From Peptococcaceae bacterium (GTDB lineage: Bacteria; Bacillota; DSM-12270; Thermacetogeniales; Thermacetogeniaceae), in the NCBI GenBank assembly GCA_003132605.1, contig PKYJ01000080.1, positions 4,072 to 16,686 of the forward strand: a stretch of DNA of 12,615 nt, in the 5' to 3' direction. The notes under the pieces are model-generated. The model was not told the origin of the DNA. It saw only the letters and a list, made by a program, of their open reading frames with translations, and did no database searches. How positions within the stretch are numbered: the first letter of the stretch is position 1; the number at the start of each line of letters is the position of its first letter. Position numbers and translations under genes: made by a program. Shown here piece by piece: positions 1 to 7,174 of the stretch.

Positions 1-177
1 TCCGAACCTTATCCAACAACCATACAGGCACCCATAGTGTGCGAAAAATAATCCGTCCTTATGCAGTTCCCATACTCTGAGAAAAGGAATAGCCATGTTT
101 GTAGCGAAATTTGTTTAAAAGTAGTCCCCCGCCTCACAGCGAGGGTTAGTGATCATCCCCAGGTGGGAGATGAAACG
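1..177. other. Intergenic leader upstream of the prenyltransferase gene
   Basis: No gene is supported here. The reading frame of the downstream prenyltransferase stays open upstream to an ATG at 61, but the translation of 61-177 is hydrophilic, unlike the family N-terminus, and has no good ribosome binding site. I see no convincing -35/-10 pair or terminator. The promoter of the downstream cluster is probably here or just left of the window. Confidence 0.5.
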
Positions 178-1080
178 ATGTCCATAACCGAACCCAGGCT
201 CCGCTCCGGCGTGGCTAAGCTCAGGCTGTACGGAGAACTGGTCATGTTCAGCCACAGCCTGTTCGCCCTGCCCTTCGGGCTGATGGGGATGCTGCTGGCG
301 GCAAACGGGCTGCCGGGCCTGCGCACCTTTTTTTGGATCCTGGTGTCTTTAGTGGGGGCCCGGAACGCGGCAAACGCCATCAACCGGTTGATCGACCTCC
401 GGTACGACGCTGCCAACCCCCGCACCGCCAACCGCCACCTGCCGCAGGGCCAGGTCACTGCAGGCGAGGTGCTGGGCCTGAGCATCACCGGTTTCGCCCT
501 GCTGTTCCTGGGGGCCTGGCAGTTGAACCCGCTCTGCCTGATGCTGGCGCCGGTGGCGGTGTTGATCCTGGTTAGCTACTCCTATACCAAGCGGTTTACC
601 TGGGCCTCGCACCTGGTGCTGGGCTTTGCCTGCGGCATTGCCCCCACGGCCAGTTGGCTGGCGGTGACCGGCAGTTTTGCCGTCCCCCCTATCCTGTTAT
701 CCGGGGCGGTCATGTGCTGGGTCGCCGGGTTTGATATCATCTACGCCACCCAGGATGTGGAGTTCGACCGCCAGGCCGGCCTGCACGCCATCCCCGCCCG
801 CTTCGGAGTTCAGAACGCCCTCCGGATCGCCCGGGGCCTACACCTGGCGGTGATCCTGCTGCTGCTGGCGCTGCCCAGGTTCCTGGCTCCGCCCTATGCC
901 ACCCTCGGCCTCTTCTACTACCTGGGGCTGCTGGTGGTGTCCAGCCTGCTCTTCTGGGAGCACCTACTGGTGAAGCCGGATGACCTGAACAGGGTGACCA
1001 TGGCCGCCTATTATGTCAACCAGATAATCGGAGTGGTGCTCTTGCTGTTCACCGCTCTTGACGTCTTTATTAAAATCTAA
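178..1080 (+). CDS. UbiA-family prenyltransferase, probably for menaquinone (MqnP/UbiA-like)
   Basis: Integral membrane aromatic prenyltransferase of 300 residues. It would join a polyprenyl diphosphate tail to an aromatic or naphthoquinone-type ring precursor in the cytoplasmic membrane. The first Asp-rich motif is N69-R70-L-I-D73-L-R-Y-D77 followed by NPRTANR, a signature of the UbiA/MqnP branch. The second is D193-V-E-F-D197 near the end of a membrane segment, followed by IPARFG. The rest is a series of hydrophobic helices, as expected for the eight- to nine-helix UbiA fold. I chose the ATG at 178 because AGGTGGGAG at 161-169 sits 8 bases upstream; the in-frame ATG at 61 would add 39 unrelated hydrophilic residues. 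It heads a tight cluster with the U32 gene 18 bp downstream. Anaerobic Firmicutes mostly use the futalosine menaquinone route, whose prenyltransferase is of this type, but no other menaquinone gene is in view, so the exact substrate is inferred. Confidence 0.85.
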   Translation: MSITEPRLRSGVAKLRLYGELVMFSHSLFALPFGLMGMLLAANGLPGLRTFFWILVSLVGARNAANAINRLIDLRYDAANPRTANRHLPQGQVTAGEVLGLSITGFALLFLGAWQLNPLCLMLAPVAVLILVSYSYTKRFTWASHLVLGFACGIAPTASWLAVTGSFAVPPILLSGAVMCWVAGFDIIYATQDVEFDRQAGLHAIPARFGVQNALRIARGLHLAVILLLLALPRFLAPPYATLGLFYYLGLLVVSSLLFWEHLLVKPDDLNRVTMAAYYVNQIIGVVLLLFTALDVFIKI

Positions 1081-1098
1081 CAGTCAGGAGTCGAGCAA

Positions 1099-3195
1099 AT
1101 GTCCAACAGAGTACCTTCTTCCAGGGTGGAACTGCTCGCCCCGGTCGGCAAGTGGGATGTGCTGGAGGCGGTGATCGCCGCCGGCGCCGACGCCGTGTAC
1201 CTGGGCGGCAAGAAATACAACATGCGACTGCACAGCAAGGAATTCAACTTCACCGACGAGGACCTGCGGTCAGTGGTCAGTTACGCCCACGAGCGGTCAG
1301 TCAAGGTCTACGTCACCGTCAACAACCTGCTCACCAACGCCGAGATCGACGACCTGGGCGGCTACCTGCAGTTTTTGGAGGAGATCGCCACCGACGGGAT
1401 CATTGCGCAGGACCTGGGAGTGGTCCAACTTGCCCACGACTTGGACCTCAAGGTACCTCTCCACGCCAGCGTGATGATGAACGCCCACAACCTGGAGGGT
1501 CTGCAGCTTCTGAAAGACCTGGGAATCAGGCGGGTGATCCTGGGCCGGGAGGTCACCCTGTCCGACATCAAGCTGTGGCACAGCCAGACCGACCTGGAAC
1601 TGGAGTGCTTCACCCATGGGGACATGTGCTTCTCCCAGAGCAGCCAGTGCTACCTCTGCGGAATGCTGTTCGGCGAGAGCAGCAACCGTGGCCGCTGCCT
1701 GAAGCCCTGCCGCTGGCCGTTCGAGCTGATCGACCGGGAGACCGGGTCGGTGCTGGCCCCCGGCGGTGCCGAAACACCGCCCGGCCAGCACTCCGGAAAC
1801 ACGGGGCCTTACTTCCTGGCAGTCAAGGACATCTGCCTGCTGCCATTCCTGCCGGAGGTGATCGACGCCGGGGTCTGCTCCCTGAAGATCGAGGGGCGGA
1901 TGCGGGAGGCCGGTTTTCTGGGGGACCTGATCGGCTTCTACCGCCGCGCCCTGGACCGCTACTACGCCGACCCCTATGGTTACCAATTCGACTGGGATGA
2001 ATACCGGGAGCTGGAGCAGATGCGGGTGCGGGACATGAGCCCGCTCTACGCCTTCGGCAACCCGGGGCCCACGTCCGTGGGCTACACCGGGGAGCGCGAG
2101 CCGCGCTTCTTCAGCAGCGCCGTGCGCGAGCCCGAGATCACCCAGAGCAATATCCTCGACAACCCCCTGCCCGTTTGGGATATGAGAAGCGGGCGGGTGC
2201 CCGCCTTGGCGGGCGCCACCTCTCACATCGCACATCACACATCTCAAAACCGCCCGCGCCTGGCAGTCAAGGCCGGCTCCCTGCCAGCCGCCCTGGCGGC
2301 ACTGGAGCACGGGGCCGACCTGATCTACACCGGCGGCGAATCCTTCCTCAGCCAGGGCCGGCCCTGGCGCCCCGGCGACTTCGCCGAGCTGCTGACAGCC
2401 GCCCGGGCGAGGGCGGTGCCGGGGGCTCAGGGAGCGGACCCGGCGCTGGTAGTCATCGGCACCCCCCGGATCACCATGCCGTCCGAGATGGGCCGGGTGA
2501 ACCGGTTCCTGTCGGACCTCCTCGAGCTTCAGCCCCAGCCGGACGGGATCCTGGTCACCAACCTGGGCACCATCTTTGCCGCTAGCGCCACCGGTCTGCC
2601 CCTCTACGCGGACTACTCCTGCAACATCGCCAACGGTAGGGCGGCCGCCCTGCTGCAGTCGTACGGCGCCGTCCAGACCACAGCCCCGCTGGAGTTCCGG
2701 GCGGAGGAGATCCTGGCCCTGCCGGCCAGGTCGCCGCTGGCCCTGGAGGCGGTCGTTCACGGCCAGCTCCCGGGCATGGTCAGCGACCACTGCCTGCCGG
2801 CAGCCCTGTTGGATGGAACCACCCGTTTCCAGATCTGCAGCGGATCCTGCCGCAGGATGCGATTCGGGCTGCGGGACGCAGCCGGGATGGTGCACCCGCT
2901 GGAGATCGACACCAGTTGCCGCAACCACCTGTTCATGGCCCACGAACTCGCCCTCCTGCCCTATCTGCGCTCCTTTTACGGGGCCGGGTTTGGCAGTCTT
3001 CGCCTGGAGATCCCGTGTTACAGCGCCGGGGAGGCGGGAGCGGTGACCGCCCTCTACCGGGCCAACATCGACCGGCTCTGGGGAGACCCGGAGGCCTATG
3101 AATTTGCAACTGATGATTGGGAGCGGCTGCTGCAGGCAAGAACGGCCACCTTTGGCGCCGGCCCCTACTTGCGGGGGGTCCAGGTGAAAGAGTAA
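1099..3195 (+). CDS. U32-family protein with two tandem TIM-barrel domains and two cysteine sets
   Basis: 698-residue protein annotated in many genomes as peptidase U32 or collagenase-like protease. Characterised U32 members (RlhA, TrhP, UbiU/UbiV) are instead RNA or quinone hydroxylation factors, several with a 4Fe-4S cluster. Half one (about 9-345) starts ELLAPVGKWDVLEAVIAAGAD and carries the U32 signature at 170-204: C177-x6-C184-x15-C200, then C246, with LKIEGRMRE at 262-270. Half two (about 386-670) starts with the similar LAVKAGSLPAALAALEHGAD and has C565, C580-SGS-C584 and C607, resembling the UbiV-type Cys pattern. Residues 361-383 of the linker come from an inserted palindromic repeat (separate entry). 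The start is ATG 1099, with TCAGGAG 8 bases upstream. The aminotransferase gene starts 18 bp after the stop. The precise substrate (rRNA, tRNA or quinone) is not determinable; adjacency to a prenyltransferase makes a quinone role possible, and RlhA-type rRNA hydroxylation is the main alternative. Confidence 0.85.
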   Translation: MSNRVPSSRVELLAPVGKWDVLEAVIAAGADAVYLGGKKYNMRLHSKEFNFTDEDLRSVVSYAHERSVKVYVTVNNLLTNAEIDDLGGYLQFLEEIATDGIIAQDLGVVQLAHDLDLKVPLHASVMMNAHNLEGLQLLKDLGIRRVILGREVTLSDIKLWHSQTDLELECFTHGDMCFSQSSQCYLCGMLFGESSNRGRCLKPCRWPFELIDRETGSVLAPGGAETPPGQHSGNTGPYFLAVKDICLLPFLPEVIDAGVCSLKIEGRMREAGFLGDLIGFYRRALDRYYADPYGYQFDWDEYRELEQMRVRDMSPLYAFGNPGPTSVGYTGEREPRFFSSAVREPEITQSNILDNPLPVWDMRSGRVPALAGATSHIAHHTSQNRPRLAVKAGSLPAALAALEHGADLIYTGGESFLSQGRPWRPGDFAELLTAARARAVPGAQGADPALVVIGTPRITMPSEMGRVNRFLSDLLELQPQPDGILVTNLGTIFAASATGLPLYADYSCNIANGRAAALLQSYGAVQTTAPLEFRAEEILALPARSPLALEAVVHGQLPGMVSDHCLPAALLDGTTRFQICSGSCRRMRFGLRDAAGMVHPLEIDTSCRNHLFMAHELALLPYLRSFYGAGFGSLRLEIPCYSAGEAGAVTALYRANIDRLWGDPEAYEFATDDWERLLQARTATFGAGPYLRGVQVKE
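2179..2245. repeat. Palindromic element with heptamer tail, in frame inside the U32 gene
   Basis: A near-perfect inverted repeat, GGTGCCCGCC (2196-2205) against GGCGGGCGCC (2208-2217), with a 2-base centre, is nested in outer arms GATATGAGA (2179-2187) and TCTCACATC (2221-2229; one mismatch). Three NCACATC heptamers follow on the right: TCACATC, GCACATC and ACACATC at 2223-2243. The element is translated as residues 361-383, a Ser/His/Ala-rich stretch unlike the flanking barrels, and falls in the linker between them. Its core resembles the hairpin at 5434-5454. It is best read as a mobile palindromic repeat tolerated at a domain boundary, comparable in principle to the Rickettsia palindromic elements found within proteins. 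Confidence 0.7.
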
Positions 3196-3213
3196 CGGAA
3201 GGGAGTGTCAACA

Positions 3214-4512
3214 GTGCCAGAAGGCTTCATGGGACCGGGAGAGATCCTCGACAAGAAAAGGGAGTTTATCATACCCTGCCTAAATCACTTCTACCAGGAG
3301 CCGGTACAGTTCGTGCGGGGGCGGGGCCAGTACCTGTATGACAGCAACGGCAGGCAGTACCTGGACTTCTTCGCGGGCGTCTCTGTCATCAACGCCGGCC
3401 ACTGCCACCCGGAGATCACCGCCCGGATCTGCGACCAGGTCCAGACCCTGCAGCACGTCTGCAACATCTACCTGACCCAGCCGATCGTGGAGCTGGCAGA
3501 GCGGTTGGCCGGGATCACCCCGGGCCGGCTGCAGAAGAGCTTCTTCTGCAACAGCGGCAGCGAGGCCAACGATGGGGCGGTCCTGCTGGCCCGGGCGGCC
3601 ACCGGCCGCAGCGAGTTGCTGGCCCTGCAGGACGGCCTGTGCGGGCGCACCTACCTCGGCATGAGCCTCACCGGCCTGGGCATGTGGCGCACCGACCCCA
3701 ACCCCGCCGGGGGGATCTCCTTCGTGCCGAACGCCTACTGCTACCGCTGCCCGTTGAACCTCAACTACCCAGGCTGCGACCTGGCCTGCGCCGAGGCGGT
3801 GGCCCAGGTGATCGAGACCGCCACCTCCGGTGGGGTGGCCGCCCTGATCGCCGAGCCGATCCAGGGCAACGGCGGTATCATCACCCCGCCGCCGGAATAC
3901 TTCCGGCGGGTCAAGGAGATCCTTAATAAATACGGCGCCCTGTTGATCATCGACGAGGTCCAGTCGGGCTTCGGGCGCACCGGCAAGTGGTTCGCCATCG
4001 AGCACTGGGGCGTGGAGCCGGAGATCATGACCGTGGCCAAGGCCCTGGGGAACGGGGTGCCGATCGGCGCCTTCATCGCCGTTCCGGAGGTGGCGGACCG
4101 GTACACCAGGCCCGGGTCCTCCACCCTGGGGGGCAACCCGGTCTCCATGACCGCCGGCCTGGCCACCCTGGATGTCATCGAGAAGGAGAGACTGGCCGAG
4201 AACGCCGCCGAGCTGGGCGCATCCTTGAAGGGGCAACTGCTCGAATTAAAAGACAGACACCCGCTGATCGGAGACGTGCGGGGACTGGGGCTGATGCTGG
4301 GAGCGGAGCTGGTGAAAAACGGCCAGGAACCGGCGGCAACGGAGACCGACCGGGTGCTGGAACTGATGAAGAACCGGGGCATCATAATCGGCAAGAACGG
4401 CCGCTCCCGCAACGTGCTGGCCTTCCAGCCCCCCCTGGTGATCGACGGGGGCGACGTCCTGGAAATGCTGCGCCAGTTGGACGATGTACTGACTGAGGTT
4501 GAAGGAAAATAG
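3214..4512 (+). CDS. Class III PLP-dependent aminotransferase (AGXT2/GabT-like)
   Basis: 432-residue fold type I, class III aminotransferase that moves an amino group between an omega- or alpha-amino acid and a keto acid using pyridoxal phosphate. Visible landmarks are the N-terminal region QYLYDSNGRQYLDFFAGVSV and GHCHPE, the phosphate-cup motif NSGSEAND (about 113-120), EPIQGNGG (about 215-222), the PLP-ring Asp in LLIIDEVQSGFGRTG (D247) and the Schiff-base Lys in TVAKALGNG (K276), then STLGGNP. A Cys-rich patch, YCYRCPLNLNYPGCDLAC (about 176-192), lies where AGXT2-like proteins have a variable loop. I prefer GTG 3214, about 9 bases after AAGGGAG; the in-frame GTG at 3205 directly abuts that site and leaves no spacing. 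The gene lies between U32 and endonuclease IV genes with 15-18 bp gaps. Alanine-glyoxylate, 4-aminobutyrate or 5-aminovalerate activity cannot be separated from sequence reading alone. Acetylornithine aminotransferase is less likely because no arginine genes are nearby. Confidence 0.85.
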   Translation: MPEGFMGPGEILDKKREFIIPCLNHFYQEPVQFVRGRGQYLYDSNGRQYLDFFAGVSVINAGHCHPEITARICDQVQTLQHVCNIYLTQPIVELAERLAGITPGRLQKSFFCNSGSEANDGAVLLARAATGRSELLALQDGLCGRTYLGMSLTGLGMWRTDPNPAGGISFVPNAYCYRCPLNLNYPGCDLACAEAVAQVIETATSGGVAALIAEPIQGNGGIITPPPEYFRRVKEILNKYGALLIIDEVQSGFGRTGKWFAIEHWGVEPEIMTVAKALGNGVPIGAFIAVPEVADRYTRPGSSTLGGNPVSMTAGLATLDVIEKERLAENAAELGASLKGQLLELKDRHPLIGDVRGLGLMLGAELVKNGQEPAATETDRVLELMKNRGIIIGKNGRSRNVLAFQPPLVIDGGDVLEMLRQLDDVLTEVEGK

Positions 4513-4527
4513 AGAGAAGGTGGCAAG

Positions 4528-5376
4528 ATGCCGCTTGGCGCCCACATGTCCATTGCCGGAGGCATGGACAAATCAGTTGCACGCGGCAGCAGCATCGGCT
4601 GCGAGACAATCCAGATTTTCACCAAGAGCAACCGGCAGTGGCGAGCCAAGCCCCTGGAGGCGGAGGAGGTCGCCCGCTTTCAGGAGGCCCGGGCAGCATC
4701 CGGGATCGATCCCATCTTCGCCCACGCCGCCTACCTGATCAACCTGGCATCTCCCGACGACGACGCCTGGGACAAATCGCTGGAGAGCTTCATCATGGAG
4801 GTGGGGCGCTGCGCCACCCTCAAGCTCCCCTTCATCGTGGTGCACCCCGGCGCTCACGGCGGGGCGGGCGAAGACACAGGCCTGAGCCGGATCACCCGCG
4901 CCCTGGACGAGTGCTTCACCCGGCATAAGGACGAACAGGTAACGGTACTGCTGGAGATCACCGCCGGGCAGGGCTCCAGTATAGGCTACAAGTTCGAGCA
5001 CCTGGCCGGGATCATGGAGCGCTGCCTCTACCTGGAGCGGCTCGGCATCTGCTTCGACACCTGCCACGCCTTTGCCGCCGGCTATGACCTTCGCACCCCC
5101 GAGGGCTACGAGCAGACCATCGCCTCCCTGGACCGCCTGATCGGGCTCGAGCACCTGAAGGCCATCCACCTGAACGACTCCCTGGGCGACCTGGGCAGTC
5201 ACCTGGACCGCCACGTCCACATCGGAATGGGCAATCTCGGACTGGAGGCCTTCCGCCTGCTCCTGAATGACCCACGCCTGAAGCGCCTGCCGATGGTCCT
5301 GGAGACACCAAAGGGGCCGGACATGAAAGAGGACGTCGCCAACCTGTCCACCTTGCGTGGGCTGAGCCGGTTATAA
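4528..5376 (+). CDS. nfo: Endonuclease IV, apurinic/apyrimidinic DNA repair nuclease
   Basis: 282-residue AP endonuclease of the Nfo family, a TIM barrel with a trinuclear zinc site that cuts 5' of abasic sites in base excision repair. The whole set of metal ligands can be read: H66 (FAHAAYL), H106 (VVHPGAH), E143 (LLEITAGQG), D177 and H180 (CFDTCHAFAAGYD), H214 (HLNDS), D227 and H229 (LDRHVHIGMG) and E259 (LETPKG). The N-terminal GAHMSIAGG is characteristic, and the length matches bacterial Nfo. The start is ATG 4528 after AGAAGGTGG. It follows the aminotransferase by 15 bp and is probably cotranscribed with it; the two have no obvious functional link. Confidence 0.95.
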   Translation: MPLGAHMSIAGGMDKSVARGSSIGCETIQIFTKSNRQWRAKPLEAEEVARFQEARAASGIDPIFAHAAYLINLASPDDDAWDKSLESFIMEVGRCATLKLPFIVVHPGAHGGAGEDTGLSRITRALDECFTRHKDEQVTVLLEITAGQGSSIGYKFEHLAGIMERCLYLERLGICFDTCHAFAAGYDLRTPEGYEQTIASLDRLIGLEHLKAIHLNDSLGDLGSHLDRHVHIGMGNLGLEAFRLLLNDPRLKRLPMVLETPKGPDMKEDVANLSTLRGLSRL

Positions 5377-5421
5377 TCAACCCGTCCTATAAATACTATG
5401 GAGAGAGACCACTTTTTGAAA

Positions 5422-5463
5422 CCCCGCGCATGCCGGGTGCCCACTTGCGGGCGCGGCGCGGGG
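5422..5463. repeat. GC-rich palindromic hairpin related to the U32-gene insert
   Basis: Outer arms CCCCGCGC (5422-5429) and GCGCGGGG (5456-5463) pair perfectly, and an inner stem GTGCCC (5437-5442) pairs with GGGCGC (5449-5454) with one G-T pair. The core CGGGTGCCC..CTTG..CGGGCGC (5434-5454) matches the core of the element at 2194-2216 apart from a shorter centre. No T-run follows, so it is not a classical intrinsic terminator, although it could act as a barrier after the endonuclease IV gene. Confidence 0.6.
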
Positions 5464-5475
5464 TGAGCCTCGTTC

Positions 5476-5496
5476 CCCAGCACTTTCAGTGCTGGG
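5476..5496. repeat. Perfect 9-bp hairpin in the amidohydrolase leader
   Basis: CCCAGCACT pairs exactly with AGTGCTGGG around a TTC loop. It lies 13 bases after the previous hairpin and about 15 bases before the ribosome binding site of the amidohydrolase. No T-run follows on either strand. It may be a second half of a REP-like pair or an mRNA 5' structure. Confidence 0.55.
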
Positions 5497-5530
5497 TCAC
5501 AATCAAGGAAATAAAGGAGGGGGGCGTGCA

Positions 5531-6745
5531 GTGCTCGCTCTGATCAACGGTAAGATATTGACGATGGAGGGCCACCTCTACGAGAGAGAAAGCGTGCTGC
5601 TGATTGAAGGCGGGCGAATCGTCGACTTGGGCAGCGGACGTTCGCTGCCGCCCGGGGCGCAGTTGGTAGACGCCAGCAACCGCTATGTGCTGCCGGGTTA
5701 TATCGATGCCCACACCCATGTGGGCATCATGGAAGAGATCTACCGGGTGGAGGGAGACGACGCCAACGAGACCTCGGACCCGGTCACGCCCCACATGCGG
5801 GCGATCGACGCCATCTATATGGAGGACCTGGCTTTCCAGGACGCGGTCATGGCCGGGGTTACCACGGTGATGACGGGTCCTGGCAGCGCCAACGTCATCG
5901 GGGGTGAGAGCCTGGTGATGAAGACCTACGCCCGGACCGTGGATGAGGCTATCCTGAAAAACCCGGTCGGGATCAAGGCAGCGCTGGGCGAAAACCCGAA
6001 GCGGGTCTACGGCGAACAGAAAAAGGCCCCCATCACCCGTATGGCCACGGCGGCCCTGCTGCGGGAGACTCTGGTCAACGCCCAGACCTACTGCTCCAAG
6101 CTGAGCCGCGCCAAGGACGATCCCTCCAAACGCCCGGACCGGGACCTGAAAATGGAGGCCCTGCTCCCGGTGCTCAGAGGGGAACTGCCGTTGCTGGTAC
6201 ACGCTCACCGCAGCGACGACATCATGACCGCCCTGCGGATCGCCGATGAGTTCAACATCAAGGTCAGCATCCAACACGCCACCGAGGGCCACAAGATCCC
6301 CGGGGAGTTGGCCCGGCGGGGTGTCCCTGCAGTGGTAGGGCCCTCCCTGAGCGCCCGGATCAAGGTGGAATTGAAGGACCGCACCTTCGCCACGCCGGGG
6401 ATCATGGCCAGGGCCGGGGTGAAGGTCGCCCTGATGACCGACCACCCGGTGATCCCGGTGCAGTACCTGCCCCTGACCGCAGTGTTGGCAGTCAGGGAGG
6501 GAATGGACGAGGACGAGGCCCTGAGGGCGATCACCATCAACCCGGCGGAGATCCTGGGAGTTGCCGACCGGGTGGGCAGCCTGAGGCCGGGCAAAGACGC
6601 CGACGTGGTGGTATTGAGCGGCCATCCCCTCGATTGGCGCACCAAGGTGGAACTGGTGCTGGTGGACGGGGAGATCGCCTATGCCGGCGGCGCTTACACC
6701 GAGCTGCAGAACCTGGTCAACCCATCCTCCAGGTCTCCCCGGTAA
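5531..6745 (+). CDS. Metal-dependent amidohydrolase (imidazolonepropionase-like), substrate unknown
   Basis: 404-residue amidohydrolase-superfamily enzyme that hydrolyses a C-N bond of a cyclic or amide substrate with one or two metal ions. It has the small N-terminal beta domain typical of the group (LINGKILTMEG, GGRIVDLG, VLPGYID), then the metal motif H61-T-H63 (IDAHTHVG), H224/H226 (LLVHAHRSDD), H249 (QHATEG) and the catalytic D304 (ALMTDHP). It closes with NPAEILGV and LRPGKDADVVVLSGHPL, the usual return to the beta domain. The start is GTG 5531, 7 bases after AAAGGAGGGGG (5513-5523); the in-frame GTG at 5489 lies inside a hairpin and has no binding site. Related genes are often annotated as imidazolonepropionase, but no histidine-degradation genes are present, so the substrate is unassigned. 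No terminator is obvious directly after it; tandem palindromes follow. Confidence 0.85.
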   Translation: MLALINGKILTMEGHLYERESVLLIEGGRIVDLGSGRSLPPGAQLVDASNRYVLPGYIDAHTHVGIMEEIYRVEGDDANETSDPVTPHMRAIDAIYMEDLAFQDAVMAGVTTVMTGPGSANVIGGESLVMKTYARTVDEAILKNPVGIKAALGENPKRVYGEQKKAPITRMATAALLRETLVNAQTYCSKLSRAKDDPSKRPDRDLKMEALLPVLRGELPLLVHAHRSDDIMTALRIADEFNIKVSIQHATEGHKIPGELARRGVPAVVGPSLSARIKVELKDRTFATPGIMARAGVKVALMTDHPVIPVQYLPLTAVLAVREGMDEDEALRAITINPAEILGVADRVGSLRPGKDADVVVLSGHPLDWRTKVELVLVDGEIAYAGGAYTELQNLVNPSSRSPR

Positions 6746-6784
6746 TGCAAGGGGCTCACACTCGCGCCAGGCGGGCATACTATA

Positions 6785-6862
6785 GGGGACATACCCCCGA
6801 GGGGAGCGTGTCCCCATACCCTAGGAAACATTTCTCCGCAGGAGATGTGTCCCCACACCTTG
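6785..6862. repeat. Two tandem GGGGACA-type palindromes (REP-like), 39-bp period
   Basis: Copy one has GGGGACA (6785-6791) and TGTCCCC (6809-6815) as arms, with an inner CCCC/GGGG stem. Copy two begins 39 bases later at 6824 with GGAAACA, has an inner CTCC (6834-6837)/GGAG (6841-6844) stem and ends in TGTCCCC (6848-6854). The copies align without gaps, and each is followed by a similar tail (ATACC, ACACC). Such palindromes resemble REP sequences mobilised by RAYT-type transposases; no transposase is in the window. The pair sits just upstream of the small protein gene and ends about 8 bases before its ribosome binding site. Confidence 0.6.
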
Positions 6863-6877
6863 AAAGGGGTCCTTGTC

Positions 6878-7021
6878 TTGGAAGAGATCAGAGAAAGACT
6901 GCTCGATCTGCTTAAGATGATGCCCGAAGATAAACTGCAGGTGCTGCTGGACTTTGCCAACCGGCTGTACAACGAATACCAGGAGGGTGAAGACTCGGAC
7001 GATGAGTTGCTGATGACCTGA
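6878..7021 (+). CDS. Small acidic 47-residue protein, unknown function
   Basis: A TTG start at 6878, 8 bases after GAAAGGGG (6862-6869), opens a frame of 47 codons ending at TGA 7021. The product begins MEEIRERLLDLLKMMPEDK and continues LQVLLDFANRLYNEYQEG with an acidic tail ending ELLMT. It is predicted helical, with a Leu-rich amphipathic pattern. The segment MPEDKLQVLLDFANRL recalls the short helical motif (LPxEKxxEVLDFxxFL) found in DUF2281-like and some antitoxin-like proteins. That is a loose pattern similarity, not an assignment. No partner gene follows; a terminator hairpin lies 58 bases downstream. The good ribosome binding site and clean amphipathic coding sense support a real gene. 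Confidence 0.6.
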   Translation: MEEIRERLLDLLKMMPEDKLQVLLDFANRLYNEYQEGEDSDDELLMT

Positions 7022-7078
7022 GGCCAGGCAGGCTCCACTACCTCGGGGTCGTAGAGCACCCCTGTCAGGGCAAACTAA

Positions 7079-7113
7079 AATGAGAGAGCGCCGTGCCCGG
7101 ATGCTCTCTCATT
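7079..7113 (-). terminator. Intrinsic terminator for hcp (convergent intergenic hairpin)
   Basis: AATGAGAGAGC (7079-7089) pairs perfectly with GCTCTCTCATT (7103-7113), an 11-bp stem with a 13-base loop. Read on the - strand the stem runs into TTTTAGTTT, a usable T-run, so it ends the hcp transcript about 60 bases after its stop. On the + strand the following TTCGCCTCTT is poor, but the hairpin may still partly stop the small-protein transcript coming from the other side. Confidence 0.75.
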
Positions 7114-7174
7114 CGCCTCTTAACCTGTTGCCAGACTCAAAGCAATGCTGCAAGGCAAGCCTGGCTCCGACATG

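Noticed and set aside
2223..2243. Short tandem heptamers considered as a CRISPR array or microsatellite
   Set aside because: Only three 7-base units with no spacers. They belong to the palindromic element in the U32 gene.
1297..2943. 548-codon - strand frame opposite the U32 gene
   Set aside because: Antisense shadow of a conserved U32 protein with compositionally biased translation.
5372..5377. TATAAT at the end of the endonuclease IV gene as a promoter for the amidohydrolase
   Set aside because: No -35 box at 16-18 bases. The nearest TTG-type hexamer is only 13 bases away, so it is probably chance overlap with the stop codon.
5486..6817. Long open frame of 443 codons on the - strand opposite the amidohydrolase
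   Set aside because: The + strand frame has full amidohydrolase motifs and a good ribosome binding site. The - strand translation is low-complexity, rich in Gln, His and Gly, as expected of a GC-rich antisense frame.
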